From: Natribaculum breve | GTDB taxonomy: Archaea; Halobacteriota; Halobacteria; Halobacteriales; Natrialbaceae | Reading direction: 5' to 3' | Length of the DNA: 64,000 nt | NCBI RefSeq assembly: GCF_023008585.1 | Contig: NZ_CP095392.1 | Coordinates: forward strand, 1-64,000 | In this document: in pieces, positions 46,659 through 56,436 of the stretch | Position numbering within the stretch: position 1 is the stretch's first letter | Layout: each line of letters starts with the position of its first letter | Translations under genes and position numbers: made by a program | Notes under the pieces: generated by a model | What the model was told of the DNA's origin: nothing | The model's database searches: none | Seen by the model: the letters and a program-made list of their open reading frames with translations, nothing else

Positions 46659-47774
46659 ATGGCAGATCGAGAAGCAGCGTCCCGACGCATCATGGACGAA
46701 CTGGGCGAGGAGAATCGCGTTCCGATCGTCAACGTCGACGAGGGAGACGTCTACATCCTGCTCGGCTTCCCGATTGCTGGACTCCTACTCGGTGGTCTGA
46801 CCGGGATTGATACCCTTGTCTTTCCGCTCGCCCTCGTCGGCGTCGTTTTCGGCGTCGCCGCAGTCTACGCCAGTCCATCCCATCTCTCGGCGTCGACGTG
46901 GCTCCTGGACGTCTATCGCTACTACGGCAAGCGTCCGCGGATCACCTACAGCGCCCCGGACGAGACCGAACACGCTCGAGAACAGCCAGATTCGACGACG
47001 ACCGAGGGCGGGGTGATCAACTACACACCCTTTGCACCGGACGAGCGAACGCAGGACCTGACCAACATCGAGCGGGCATGGCCTGGTGCCGGTGCGATCC
47101 AGCGAACCGACGGGACGATGGAAGCGTTTCTCGAGGTGGATCCGGGGAACATGGACTTCGCGATGAGCGGTGACTGGGCGCACGTTCAGGACGTCGCCGC
47201 CGAGTTCGCAAATAAAGAACTCGACTACCGCCTCAAGTTCCACGCGACGACTCGATCGTTTCCGGTCGCAGACCTCATCATGCAGATCGAGGACAGACTC
47301 ACCGACGAAGACGTCACCGAGAATCCGATCTTCGAGGAACTCCTGGCAGAGTATCGTGAACAGCGACCTCGAGAACTCGACGGCGCCCAGCAGATTCGCT
47401 ACTTCATCGGCGTCCAGGTCGACCCACTCGAGGTGTACGATCGCTACCGTGACGAACGCTCGCCAGCCGAGAAACTGACCACGATACCGGTTATCGGCTT
47501 CCTGTTCAATCCGTTTGTCACCCGGCGTGAGGACCTCAGCGACGCAGAGGTCCGAGCGAAGATGTTCAACAGGCTCGATCAGCGCTGTCGAGCGGTCCAG
47601 ACGGAACTGATACAGAAGGCCCCTGGATGGTCGGCTCGCCGTATGAGTACTGTCGAACTGTTCGTCCTTGCGATGGACTTCTGGAACGGCGAGGAACACG
47701 AGTACGACGACGCACGCAACGCCGTTCGCGAACAGCCAATTATCGGCCACCGGCGGAGGGGCGACGATGAGTAG
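46659..47774 (+). CDS. VirB3/PrgI-like membrane segment fused to a VirB4 N-terminal-type domain
   Basis: The 371-residue product starts with two close membrane helices (VYILLGFPIAGLLLGGLTGI and FPLALVGVVFGVAAVYA), as in VirB3/PrgI proteins. It continues with a soluble domain that resembles the N-terminal part of VirB4 (AWPGAGAIQRTDGTMEAFLE; QQIRYFIGVQVDPLEVYD). The ATPase motor domain is in the next gene, which overlaps by 8 nt. So the VirB4 N-terminal and motor functions seem divided between two proteins, or the two share related domains. Confidence 0.72.
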   Translation: MADREAASRRIMDELGEENRVPIVNVDEGDVYILLGFPIAGLLLGGLTGIDTLVFPLALVGVVFGVAAVYASPSHLSASTWLLDVYRYYGKRPRITYSAPDETEHAREQPDSTTTEGGVINYTPFAPDERTQDLTNIERAWPGAGAIQRTDGTMEAFLEVDPGNMDFAMSGDWAHVQDVAAEFANKELDYRLKFHATTRSFPVADLIMQIEDRLTDEDVTENPIFEELLAEYREQRPRELDGAQQIRYFIGVQVDPLEVYDRYRDERSPAEKLTTIPVIGFLFNPFVTRREDLSDAEVRAKMFNRLDQRCRAVQTELIQKAPGWSARRMSTVELFVLAMDFWNGEEHEYDDARNAVREQPIIGHRRRGDDE

Positions 47775-49950
47775 CACAACTCCTGTCATCGCCGTCTCGT
47801 TCGTCGACCTCGAGCGAGGTATGACTTCACTCGAGCCGGTCTCCATCGCTGGTGGACTGATCCTGCTGGCTGTTCTTCTCGGCGTTGGCGTGAAGATCTA
47901 CCGGGCTCGAGCACACGACGACGAGGAAGTCGACCTCTCAGACCTCCTCAACGAGGAGACACTCGAGGCCGGCGACGTCGAAGGCCAGCTCCTCGAGGAC
48001 ATCGCCGAACGCCACAAGAGTGCTATTGCTCCATCGGCGATCACGTGGGAGACGCGAGCCGCACAGGTCGGTGAGCAGTGGACGTCGACGCTGTACATCG
48101 CCGACTATCCCGATTATCCCAAGGATGGGTATCTGAACGAGTTGTTCGAATTGACCGACGTCGAATTCGATCTCACCGTCCATATCACGCCGAAGAATCA
48201 GCAGCACGCCCGTGACGAACTCCAGCGGGTCGCTGACGATCTTCAGGTCGATGCGGACCTCGAGCAAAGCGTTCGTGGCGCCTACCTTCAGGAACGAGCC
48301 AACGAAGCAGTGTCGACGTACAAGGCGGTCGAACACGGCAGCCGCGTCTTCGACCAGGGAATGTTCGTCACCGTTCGAGCAGAGACGAAAGACGGGCTTC
48401 GTGAATCGGTCCGGGCGATTCGCAGTCGACTCCGTGAACAACCCGCCGGGCTTTCGCCGAAGACGGCCATCTGCAAGCAAGATCTCGCGGTACAGGCTGC
48501 GGCCCCAATCGGGCCGAATCCGTTCGGTCGAGAAGCCATCGCCCTCGGTGGCGCTATCGGAGCGTTGCTGGCATCCCCACACAACGCGACGATTCTCGAA
48601 GATGGCGGTGTCGAATTCGGCGTCCACTGGAAAAACGAGAGTCCCGTCGTGATCGATCCGTTTGCGCGGGAAAACGGCTATGCGATGTTCACCGTCGGCG
48701 ATCCTGGCTCCGGAAAGTCGTTTGGCGCGAAGCAGAACTTCATCCGGTCAATCGAGCAAAGCGAGGACCGAATCGGAATCATCCTCGAGCCGCTGAACAA
48801 CTGGGCCGGTGTCGCCGAAGCCCTCGGCGGAACGCGGATTACGGTTGGTGGCGATATGGGACTGAACCCACTCGAGATCAAACCGACACCCGAACGCATT
48901 CAACGAGCGATGGGCGAGGACGCCAGTCCCTACCGAGAAAAGCTCGACAGCGTGATGAGCTTTCTCTCGAACTACTTCGCCCTCCGTGGCATCCAGCTCG
49001 GTGATACACGAACGACGCTCGAGACGGCCATCGAGGAAGCATACGCTCGAAACGGCATTACGGACGACATCGCGACGCATCACAACGAGAGCCCGACGAT
49101 GCGAGACGTTCTCGATATCCTCGAGGAGATGGTCGATAACCCGGAAAGGTTCGTCGTTCGGACGGACGAGGAAGCGCAGAAAATCGAGTCGGATGCGACG
49201 TGGTTGATCGACCAGTTACGCTCCTTTGCAGCGGATGGGCGCTACGAAAACCTCGGGCGGCCGACCGAGTTCGACCTTCGGGACGAGAAGGTGGTCTACC
49301 TCGATCTGGCCCAGCAGGAGGGCAGCCTCGGTGGCAGTACGAGCCTCATCATGCAGCTGTTGATCACGCTGGTCTACGAACGGGCGAAGGAGACGGACAA
49401 GGAGGTCGTGTTCGTCATCGACGAGGCTCGATACCTGATGCAGGATGCGGCGAGTCTCGAGTACCTCGAGATCGTGTTTCGCCATCATCGCCATCACGAT
49501 CTCTCGATCCGGATGATCACCCAGACCGTCGACGAGTTCTTCCAGCACGCCGAATCAGAGGCGATCCTCGATCAGTGTGCGATCAAGCAGTTCCATCATC
49601 TCGATGGGATGGACCAGCACTGGGCGAATGAGTTTGGACTGAACTCGGCACAGATGCGGTTCGTCCAAGACGCAGTTCCAGGGAGTGAGGACATCGGCTA
49701 TTCGGAAGCGCTCGTCGGCGTCGACGGCGATTGGAGAGGAATCGAGGTCCACGCACTCGAGAAAGAGAAGGCGGTGATCGACTTCGACGCCAAAGAGCAG
49801 TCTCGAACAGAACTCCCTGGCGTCTCTGGAAGAGATGAACAGCAACCTGTCGAAGACACGCGAACAGACGAGACGAGTCCTGAAGAGCAGCGAGACACAG
49901 TTCACGAGGTTCTAACGTGGACTGATAGAGGTGACCGATCCGATGAGTGA
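47767..49950 (+). CDS. VirB4-like conjugation ATPase
   Basis: This 727-residue ATPase has one N-terminal membrane helix (SIAGGLILLAVLLGVGVKIY). The regulatory region contains TPKNQQHARDELQR. The motor domain has Walker A VGDPGSGKSFG near residue 312 and Walker B VVFVIDEARYLMQ near 547, followed by RMITQTVDEFFQHAES, the usual VirB4/FtsK-HerA-type sensor region. It should power assembly or DNA transfer at the cytoplasmic face. ATG 47767 overlaps the previous gene by 8 nt and starts just before the membrane segment. Confidence 0.9.
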   Translation: MSSTTPVIAVSFVDLERGMTSLEPVSIAGGLILLAVLLGVGVKIYRARAHDDEEVDLSDLLNEETLEAGDVEGQLLEDIAERHKSAIAPSAITWETRAAQVGEQWTSTLYIADYPDYPKDGYLNELFELTDVEFDLTVHITPKNQQHARDELQRVADDLQVDADLEQSVRGAYLQERANEAVSTYKAVEHGSRVFDQGMFVTVRAETKDGLRESVRAIRSRLREQPAGLSPKTAICKQDLAVQAAAPIGPNPFGREAIALGGAIGALLASPHNATILEDGGVEFGVHWKNESPVVIDPFARENGYAMFTVGDPGSGKSFGAKQNFIRSIEQSEDRIGIILEPLNNWAGVAEALGGTRITVGGDMGLNPLEIKPTPERIQRAMGEDASPYREKLDSVMSFLSNYFALRGIQLGDTRTTLETAIEEAYARNGITDDIATHHNESPTMRDVLDILEEMVDNPERFVVRTDEEAQKIESDATWLIDQLRSFAADGRYENLGRPTEFDLRDEKVVYLDLAQQEGSLGGSTSLIMQLLITLVYERAKETDKEVVFVIDEARYLMQDAASLEYLEIVFRHHRHHDLSIRMITQTVDEFFQHAESEAILDQCAIKQFHHLDGMDQHWANEFGLNSAQMRFVQDAVPGSEDIGYSEALVGVDGDWRGIEVHALEKEKAVIDFDAKEQSRTELPGVSGRDEQQPVEDTRTDETSPEEQRDTVHEVLTWTDRGDRSDE

Positions 49951-52900
49951 GTACATCCGAGTGATACCAACCTCTGAGGAACTTCATACCGCAGAGATTC
50001 CGTCCGCACTCGAGAGCCTGCACAAACTGACGAACCCGAATGTACGGGGGTTGTCGGACCGACTGAACCCGTTTGCTGATACTTCCCCGCCGACGTTCGA
50101 ATTCCTCGCGGTCAGCGAAGGGGAAGACGAGCCAGTCGAGTTCTACTACGGTGTTGACCACCCAGCACAGCTCGAAACTCTCGAGAAACGGCTCAAGACG
50201 ATCTACCCGCGAACGTTCGACATCGCTCGATGTGAGTTGGATCTCGAGCGAAAACTCATTCAGCCGGTCGAATACACGTCCGAGGAGTATCACGAGCGGC
50301 TTGCGGACGGACAGTTGCTGGAGTCACCAGTTGTCGATGAACAGGCTGACCAAGAGCGTGAAACGGTCGAGAGAACTGACGGCGGTCGGTCGACCGTCGA
50401 CGACGGGCCCGAGTTCGCTGACCTCGAGACGGAACCCGTCGATGTCGAATGTGCTGATGAATCGGTTCTCGAGTACACCTCTGATGAGTCTACCGAAGAC
50501 ATGGGTTCAGCGCTTGATGGAGGAACGCCACCCACCCCAGAGTCAGAGACCATCTTCGCCCGACCGTCACTCGAGGAGGTCGAACCGATCGGTGTCCAGT
50601 GGTATGGTCGGGCCGAGCGCAAACGCGACTGGATGACGACGATCAAATCGTTCGCGAACTGGGATCCGGATCCAACCGAGTACGATACCGAACAACCCCC
50701 ACTCGCGACACTGATCGATCACCTCACCGAACTCAAGTACCCGATCGCGTTCCAGGTGGTCTGGCGGCGCAGAGCCGAGTGGGCCGCCGACGCGGAGTTG
50801 CGAATCGAAGACCTTCGAGATGGGCGAGATACGTTCGGACAACGCTACATCGGCCCGCTGTTCGAGATCGGCGATGTCGACCCAGAAGATGGTCAGCGTA
50901 ATATCGGAACGAAAGCCCGAAACCGAATCGAACGGATCGAAGCGAAACACCCAAAACGAACCTTCACCGTCAATGCTCGAGCAGTCGCGCTTCCAATCCC
51001 CGATAATGGCGAGACAGCCGAGCGTGTTGAAACCCAACTCGACCAACTCGCTCAATCGCTGAACGCCTTAGATGGTCCATTCTACGAACTCGAGGGACAC
51101 CGACTCCGCTCGAAGGGTGTGTTGAATCGAACGAAGCGAAAACATGCCCGAGCGGTCCTCGAATGCGTGCTCGATGGAGAGCTGGTTACGGGACGAGGGA
51201 AATGCCGCCCCGATCTCGTGTTGAACGCCGATGAACTCGCAAACCTCACTGTCGTCCCGTCATCACAGGATCTGACGGTCGAAGGGAGCCGTGGTGCACG
51301 CTCTGAGCAACGGTCTCGGAATCCGCTCCCACGGCCGCATCCAGATCTAATGGATGGGTTCAGAGAGGGCATGGCAATCGGGTATGCGATCGATGAGAAT
51401 GGGGTACCGGAAGACCAGCCGGTATGTATTCCACCGTCGTTGCTGCCGACCCACTACGTCCGTGCGGCAACGACCGGCGGCGGGAAGTCGAAATCGCTGA
51501 CCAACGACAAACTCTCACTATACGAACAGACCGACGGGCCGGTCATCCTGATCGACGCGAAAGGTGACGGCCTCTGTGAGGACTACATGCGAGCCCACGC
51601 TCGTCGATTCGGCGTCGATGACCTCGAGGAGAACGTCTTACATTTCCCTATTCCCGATGTCCTCCCCGGATTTGCCTTTTTCAATATCGAGCGCCAGCTC
51701 AAGAACGGGGTCCGCCGTATCGACGCGATCCAGAACAAAGCGGATCACTACGAAGAGGTTCTGAAGATGGTGATGGGTGAAGAGCGCTACGAGCGAGCAG
51801 TCGTCGCGCCAACGCTCATCAAGTACCTCATCAAAACGCTCTACGATGACGAGTATGGCCGTGAGAACGGCCGCTACCGTGAGAGTGTGGATTACTTTGC
51901 CCACGACCAACTCGAGTACGTCGTCGACCAACTCTGGCGTGCCGGACCACCAGAGCCCGACGAAGGGGCAGCACCACGCTCGAGTCATCCACAGGTCCAG
52001 CGACGGATACACCGCCAGCTCCAGCTCGATCCAAATACGTTTGCGACTGTAATGGGCGGCGTCAGTAACCGCCTCGACTACATCTCCCAGGATGAGCACC
52101 TTCGCCGAGTGTTCAACAACACTGAGCCGCAGTTCGACTTCCGCGATGTCCTCGACGACCGCACGGTGATCCTGTTCGACCTCAGTGGCCTTCGCGATGA
52201 ATCCGCGAAGGCGATGACGGGTGTGATCCTGACGGAGCTCTACAACGCGCTGAGAGAGCGTGGTGACGATCTGCAGGAGAAACCAGATGACTACGTGGTC
52301 AACCTGATCATCGACGAGGCCTCGAGTTTGGCTGTCTCTGACGTGATGAACACGCTGTTGGAGAAGGGACGGAGCTTCCGACTGTCTGTTGGCCTCTCAC
52401 TGCAGTTTCCCGAGCAACTCGACGTCAAAGGTGGCCGTGAGGTCTACCTGAACGTTCTGAACGACGTCGGGAGTCCGATCATCGGCAAGATCGCCGTCGA
52501 CAACGAGATTGCGAAGGTGATGGCCCACGAGGATATGGACCCCGTCGAGTTCGCCAATCGAATCCGGTCACTTCCACGTGGTGAGTGGATCGTCCGCTTA
52601 CCGAGTCCGACGTTCGGTGAGACTGGCCCAGAGCCGTTTAGTTTAGCTCCGCTACCGATCCCACCAGGCCATCCCGAGAGTGATGATCCCTTGACTACCC
52701 ACGAGGAGCAGGCGTTCCAGAACGCACTCGAGCAGATTCACGAGCGAGCGGATACCGAGTACGGTGCTGTAACTGAGTCGCCTCCCACGAGTCGGACTCC
52801 GGATGCTGTTCGCGAGACGTTCGAATTAGTGTCCGAAGACATCGATATCGCTCTCGCAAACGCAGTGCGGACGATCCAACTCCGACAGGATGTTCGCGAA

Positions 52901-54331
52901 GAGAATGGATGGGTCCCTGTACAGCCGGTTGACCAAGCACTTCGAACACAGTTCGAGGCTGCCGATGCGTCACCACCGTCGATCGAAGAGCTTGGAGAAA
53001 TCCGGGATCGTTCCCGCCTGCTCGAGGTCACGCTCAACCAGGAACACGGTGAGATCGTCGTCCGGTTGACCGACGAGGGCGAAGCGGTGACCGAACCAGA
53101 TACGGGTGACGTCCGATCGTCGGGCAGCGATCTTCACGATACATTGTTGTTCGCCGCCGAGCGGGAACTCTCTCGGCAGGGGTTCGATGTCACGGTCTTT
53201 ACGCAGGATGGCAGCGAGAAACCCGATGGGCGAGCGGTACATCCCGACTGTGAGCACATCTTTGATATCGAGGTCGAATCAACGACGGTCGACAAACCGG
53301 TGAAGATCCTTCGGAACTTCCACCGGGCTCGAGACGCTGACCACGTCCCACTGTTCGTCGTTGCCTCTTCTGAGGACAGTGACGACGAACTGCAGGCTGC
53401 TGCCCGTCTGGAGAATATCCTTTCTTCGCCAGTCAACGAACTCGAGTCCGGCGACGTTCGATTATACACGATGGATTCGCACCTCACGTTCGATGGTGGT
53501 GCGAACGCCCGAGATGGTGTGACTGCAGTTCGGCCGGCGACTGGTGACTCGAGACGCTCTGTGTGGACTCGGCAAGGTGGAGCGTATCTGTTGCAGGACG
53601 GAACGGGAACTGAGTTCATGACCGTCTCGTCGTTCGATTCGCTCTCACGAAGCGATGTCCCTGCGGTATATAGCTACGACAGAACTGCCGATGAGTACGT
53701 TGTCTACGAGCCGACCAAACGCCATATTTACGAAAGCAGATCGGCGTTCGAACAAGAGTGGGTGCCGATTCGTGAGCCATTCGTCCCCAACACGGTCACG
53801 GCACAATCGGATGAACCTCTCGAGTTATCTGTGGTTGCTGTACTCGAGAAGGATAGCGGCGCAATGCGGATCTATCGTGATGGGCAACTACGATCTCTCA
53901 AGGACCTCGTTGAGGGAAAGGATTCGCTAGCCACTGAGCACTGTCTCAGCTCTGCCGAACAGGAGCAGTCTAATAGGTCTATCTCGCCTCCTCACTCTGG
54001 GCCAGAGAGTGAACCAACTGTTACTGATCCTTCAGAGGACCAGTTCGAAGGCCATCTTTCAGATAGATCACAGGATGTCGATTTCGGAACCTTTGTTGAG
54101 GACTGCCTTATCGAACAGGAACACGCCGAGATCGAAAAAGACGAACTCTACAAGGTCTACGAAGCCTGGGCAGACACACACGATCAGGAGGTGTATGCGA
54201 AATCTTGGTTCGGCCGGAAGTTGAGCGAGTATGTTTCGTACGACGAGTATCGCCCGACATGTGATGGCAAGCGTGTGCGCCACTATACTGGTATCACGCT
54301 GTCATCCTATGGTCGAACTTTCCTCGAATAA
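49943..54331 (+). CDS. VirD4/TraG-like coupling ATPase with extra C-terminal domains
   Basis: This protein of about 1462 residues is much longer than typical coupling proteins. The motor has Walker A ATTGGGKSKSL near residue 510 and Walker B NLIIDEASSLAV near 788, with SVGLSLQFPEQLD after it. No clear N-terminal membrane helices are visible; about 500 hydrophilic residues precede the motor. After it come a nuclease- or DNA-interaction-like region (HPDCEHIFDIEVESTTVDKP) and, at about 1380-1455, a winged-helix block (FVEDCLIEQEHAEIEKDELY; SWFGRKLSEYV) like that found at the end of plasmid and viral D5-type primase-helicases. ATG 49943 overlaps the previous gene by 8 nt; GTG 49931 is possible. 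Confidence 0.85.
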   Translation: MSEYIRVIPTSEELHTAEIPSALESLHKLTNPNVRGLSDRLNPFADTSPPTFEFLAVSEGEDEPVEFYYGVDHPAQLETLEKRLKTIYPRTFDIARCELDLERKLIQPVEYTSEEYHERLADGQLLESPVVDEQADQERETVERTDGGRSTVDDGPEFADLETEPVDVECADESVLEYTSDESTEDMGSALDGGTPPTPESETIFARPSLEEVEPIGVQWYGRAERKRDWMTTIKSFANWDPDPTEYDTEQPPLATLIDHLTELKYPIAFQVVWRRRAEWAADAELRIEDLRDGRDTFGQRYIGPLFEIGDVDPEDGQRNIGTKARNRIERIEAKHPKRTFTVNARAVALPIPDNGETAERVETQLDQLAQSLNALDGPFYELEGHRLRSKGVLNRTKRKHARAVLECVLDGELVTGRGKCRPDLVLNADELANLTVVPSSQDLTVEGSRGARSEQRSRNPLPRPHPDLMDGFREGMAIGYAIDENGVPEDQPVCIPPSLLPTHYVRAATTGGGKSKSLTNDKLSLYEQTDGPVILIDAKGDGLCEDYMRAHARRFGVDDLEENVLHFPIPDVLPGFAFFNIERQLKNGVRRIDAIQNKADHYEEVLKMVMGEERYERAVVAPTLIKYLIKTLYDDEYGRENGRYRESVDYFAHDQLEYVVDQLWRAGPPEPDEGAAPRSSHPQVQRRIHRQLQLDPNTFATVMGGVSNRLDYISQDEHLRRVFNNTEPQFDFRDVLDDRTVILFDLSGLRDESAKAMTGVILTELYNALRERGDDLQEKPDDYVVNLIIDEASSLAVSDVMNTLLEKGRSFRLSVGLSLQFPEQLDVKGGREVYLNVLNDVGSPIIGKIAVDNEIAKVMAHEDMDPVEFANRIRSLPRGEWIVRLPSPTFGETGPEPFSLAPLPIPPGHPESDDPLTTHEEQAFQNALEQIHERADTEYGAVTESPPTSRTPDAVRETFELVSEDIDIALANAVRTIQLRQDVREENGWVPVQPVDQALRTQFEAADASPPSIEELGEIRDRSRLLEVTLNQEHGEIVVRLTDEGEAVTEPDTGDVRSSGSDLHDTLLFAAERELSRQGFDVTVFTQDGSEKPDGRAVHPDCEHIFDIEVESTTVDKPVKILRNFHRARDADHVPLFVVASSEDSDDELQAAARLENILSSPVNELESGDVRLYTMDSHLTFDGGANARDGVTAVRPATGDSRRSVWTRQGGAYLLQDGTGTEFMTVSSFDSLSRSDVPAVYSYDRTADEYVVYEPTKRHIYESRSAFEQEWVPIREPFVPNTVTAQSDEPLELSVVAVLEKDSGAMRIYRDGQLRSLKDLVEGKDSLATEHCLSSAEQEQSNRSISPPHSGPESEPTVTDPSEDQFEGHLSDRSQDVDFGTFVEDCLIEQEHAEIEKDELYKVYEAWADTHDQEVYAKSWFGRKLSEYVSYDEYRPTCDGKRVRHYTGITLSSYGRTFLE

Positions 54332-54383
54332 TCCATGGTAGCATTTATCATTAATGGGCCGATCTCTATCCGCAATAATTGCC

Positions 54384-54521
54384 GTCCAGGCATTTTGGAG
54401 ATCGGGAAAATGCCTGGACAGGGATGTCCAGGGAAAGATCGCAAGACAGCGCCGGATGTCCAGGCAAATTCGAGGGAAAAACCGACTAGTATAGAAGGGG
54501 GTTACCCCGTCGGTCCAGGCA
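54384..54521. repeat. GTCCAGGCA iteron-like cluster, candidate origin or operator
   Basis: A perfect 13-bp inverted repeat, GTCCAGGCATTTT and its complement, lies at 54384-54396 and 54407-54419. Further direct copies of GTCCAGG(CA) lie at 54426-54432, 54458-54466 and 54513-54521, and a GGGGGTTACCCC stem at 54498-54509. The cluster occupies the 270-nt gap before a primase-polymerase-like gene. An origin of replication or the operator of that gene is likely. I see no gene in 54332-54602. Confidence 0.6.
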
Positions 54522-54602
54522 ATCGAAAGAAGCCAAGATTTCAGCGATCCGAGTTTTTCGACTCCGTCAGAGTCGGAGAGTCATTATCGATGGAGGTCGA
54601 GC

Positions 54603-55829
54603 ATGAGTGATCAGATAGCACGTAATATCGATACCGAGGCGATACCAGACACACTCGTCGAACGAGTACAGTGGATTTGCTGGCGAACAGAAGACCGGGA
54701 TGGGAAACCAACAAAAGTACCAGTGGATCCGAAGACTGGGAGCTTTGCCTCGACGATGGACGATCGGACGTGGACTACTCTTGAACAGGCACTCGAGTAT
54801 GCGACTACTGGTGCAGCCGATGGGATCGGATTCGTCTTCACCGCGACTGATCCGCTGGTCGGTGTGGACCTGGACGACTGTCGTGATCCCGAAACAGGCG
54901 AGCCACTCGAGCCGGCACCGACGATCATCGAACAACTGGATTCGTTCACCGAGGTCTCGCCATCGGGAACAGGCTATCACGTGATCCTCGAGGGCGATCT
55001 TCCCGATGGTCGGAACCGGCATGGCTCGATCGAGATGTACGATCAGGCTCGCTTCTTTACAGTGACCGCAGACCACGTCGACGGCACGCCGACGTCGATC
55101 ACCGAGCGACAGGAGGCACTCGAGGAAGTTCACGAGAAGTTCATCGCGTCTGAGGTGAGTGACGCAGCCGACAGCGTCGATGTCGATCCACCGAGCGCCG
55201 AGAGTCGGGACCGGTCACTTGAACTCGAGGACGAGGACCTCCTCGAGAAAGCACGTTCGGCGAGCAATGGTGAGAAGTTCGATCGATTGTGGCGTGGATC
55301 AACAGCTGGCTACAACAGCCAGTCGGAAGCCGACATGGCGCTGTGCTGTTTGCTTGCGTTCTGGACAGGTGGGGATCGCGCACGGATGGACCGCCTGTTT
55401 CGACAGTCGGGACTCATTCGCGGAAAGTGGGACGAGGTTCACTACGCTGATGGATCGACGTATGGTGAGAAGACGATCGAACGTGCTGTCAATACGACGA
55501 ACGAGTTCTACGATCCATCGGCAAGTGACGCAGAGGAGACGACAGATACTGGACCCACATCGCAAACGGAGACCCGCTTCCAGAACGACTCTTCGAAGAC
55601 TGAGCAGACCTACCTCGAGGAGAAAAATCGGCTGCTCGAGCAACGAGTCGATGAACTCGAGGAGACCATTGCCGAGCAGCGTGAGCAACTCGAGACGCTC
55701 ACTGCAGAACGTGAGGAGTTGCGAGCACTCCTCGAACAGCGAGAGGAGGAACTCGAGGAGATTCGTGACCAACCTATCGATGATCGATCCGTCCGAAGTC
55801 GAGTGAAACGACTGTTCCGCAGCAATTGA
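54603..55829 (+). CDS. Primase-polymerase (AEP/NrS-1-like) protein with coiled-coil tail
   Basis: The 408-residue protein has the archaeo-eukaryotic primase fold. GADGIGFVFTATDPLVGVDL-type residues near 78-97 carry the catalytic Asp pair (VGVDLDDC), then SPSGTGYHVILEG near 127 and MYDQARFFTVTADH near 155. A helical PriCT-like region follows (SEADMALCCLLAFWTGGD; MDRLFRQSGLIRGKW). The last 75 residues are a Glu-rich coiled coil. The helicase half found in many plasmid primases is absent. Together with the iterons it is the best candidate for replication initiation here. Confidence 0.82.
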   Translation: MSDQIARNIDTEAIPDTLVERVQWICWRTEDRDGKPTKVPVDPKTGSFASTMDDRTWTTLEQALEYATTGAADGIGFVFTATDPLVGVDLDDCRDPETGEPLEPAPTIIEQLDSFTEVSPSGTGYHVILEGDLPDGRNRHGSIEMYDQARFFTVTADHVDGTPTSITERQEALEEVHEKFIASEVSDAADSVDVDPPSAESRDRSLELEDEDLLEKARSASNGEKFDRLWRGSTAGYNSQSEADMALCCLLAFWTGGDRARMDRLFRQSGLIRGKWDEVHYADGSTYGEKTIERAVNTTNEFYDPSASDAEETTDTGPTSQTETRFQNDSSKTEQTYLEEKNRLLEQRVDELEETIAEQREQLETLTAEREELRALLEQREEELEEIRDQPIDDRSVRSRVKRLFRSN

Positions 55830-55984
55830 GACGATCTATTTTCCGAATCATTGGATTCGTTCCGCCCACATGAAGCTGCTAACCTGATGCATGAACACAG
55901 GCAGTGAATAGTGCGTGTCTCACCGCTTATATCAGATAAGACTCACTCTTTGGACAAAATCCTTATTTATTCCATACAAAAGAG

Positions 55985-56266
55985 GTGTCTATATCAGTCG
56001 AAACAGACCCGCACGGACGTATCTACCTGCCCTCTGAGCTGAGGCAGAAGTACGGTGAGAAGTTTCACCTCGTCGAATACGAGGATCGACTCGAGCTCAT
56101 CCCGATTGAAGAAGATCCTCTTCAGGCTGTTCGGGAAGCAGCTGGTGATGCGTTCGAAGAGACATCGATTGAAGAACTCAAAAAGGAAGCACTCGAACAG
56201 GCTCAGCAAGAAGCAGAAGAGGACCTGGAACAGGCGAAGCGTGAGGCGGAGGACGTCGGTGAATGA
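55985..56266 (+). CDS. AbrB-type antitoxin (VapB-like)
   Basis: The 93-residue protein has a swapped-hairpin AbrB/SpoVT DNA-binding domain at residues about 1-45 (VETDPHGRIYLPSELRQKYG; FHLVEYEDRLELIPI). A long Glu/Lys-rich helix follows, which would bind the toxin. GTG 55985 is the only plausible start. It overlaps the broken toxin gene by 4 nt. The partner is destroyed, so it now may act only as an autorepressor or neutralise related toxins elsewhere. Confidence 0.85.
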   Translation: MSISVETDPHGRIYLPSELRQKYGEKFHLVEYEDRLELIPIEEDPLQAVREAAGDAFEETSIEELKKEALEQAQQEAEEDLEQAKREAEDVGE

Positions 56267-56436
56267 CGGCCTTCGTGGAGACCGACTTTCTCATCGCACT
56301 GGTGAAAGATTCTGACCGGCTCAAGAACGGGCAGAAAAAGTTCTCGAAGAGCATGAGGTCGTCACTTCCCCCTTTCTCATATCTGGAATTACTTCCTCGG
56401 GCGTACAGCGGTCGGCACCGCCCCAATTCAGTATAG
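56263..56436 (+). pseudogene. PIN-domain toxin (VapC-like), broken
   Basis: It starts MTAFVETDFLIALVKDSDRL, with the first PIN Asp in ETDFLIAL. At about 56320 the reading frame shifts. The alternative frame gives RAEKVLEEHEVVTSP and the zero frame then gives PFSYLELL, so two compensating-type indels and a truncation are present. The remaining acidic residues of the PIN active site are missing. Confidence 0.8.

Noticed and set aside
46785..47846. 353-residue minus-strand frame within the secretion operon
   Set aside because: It is antisense to the VirB3/VirB4-N-like gene and has no recognisable domain.
54335..54610. 91-residue plus-strand frame between the coupling ATPase and the primase gene
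   Set aside because: It runs through the iteron repeats and the start of the primase gene, and its sequence is mostly translated repeat.
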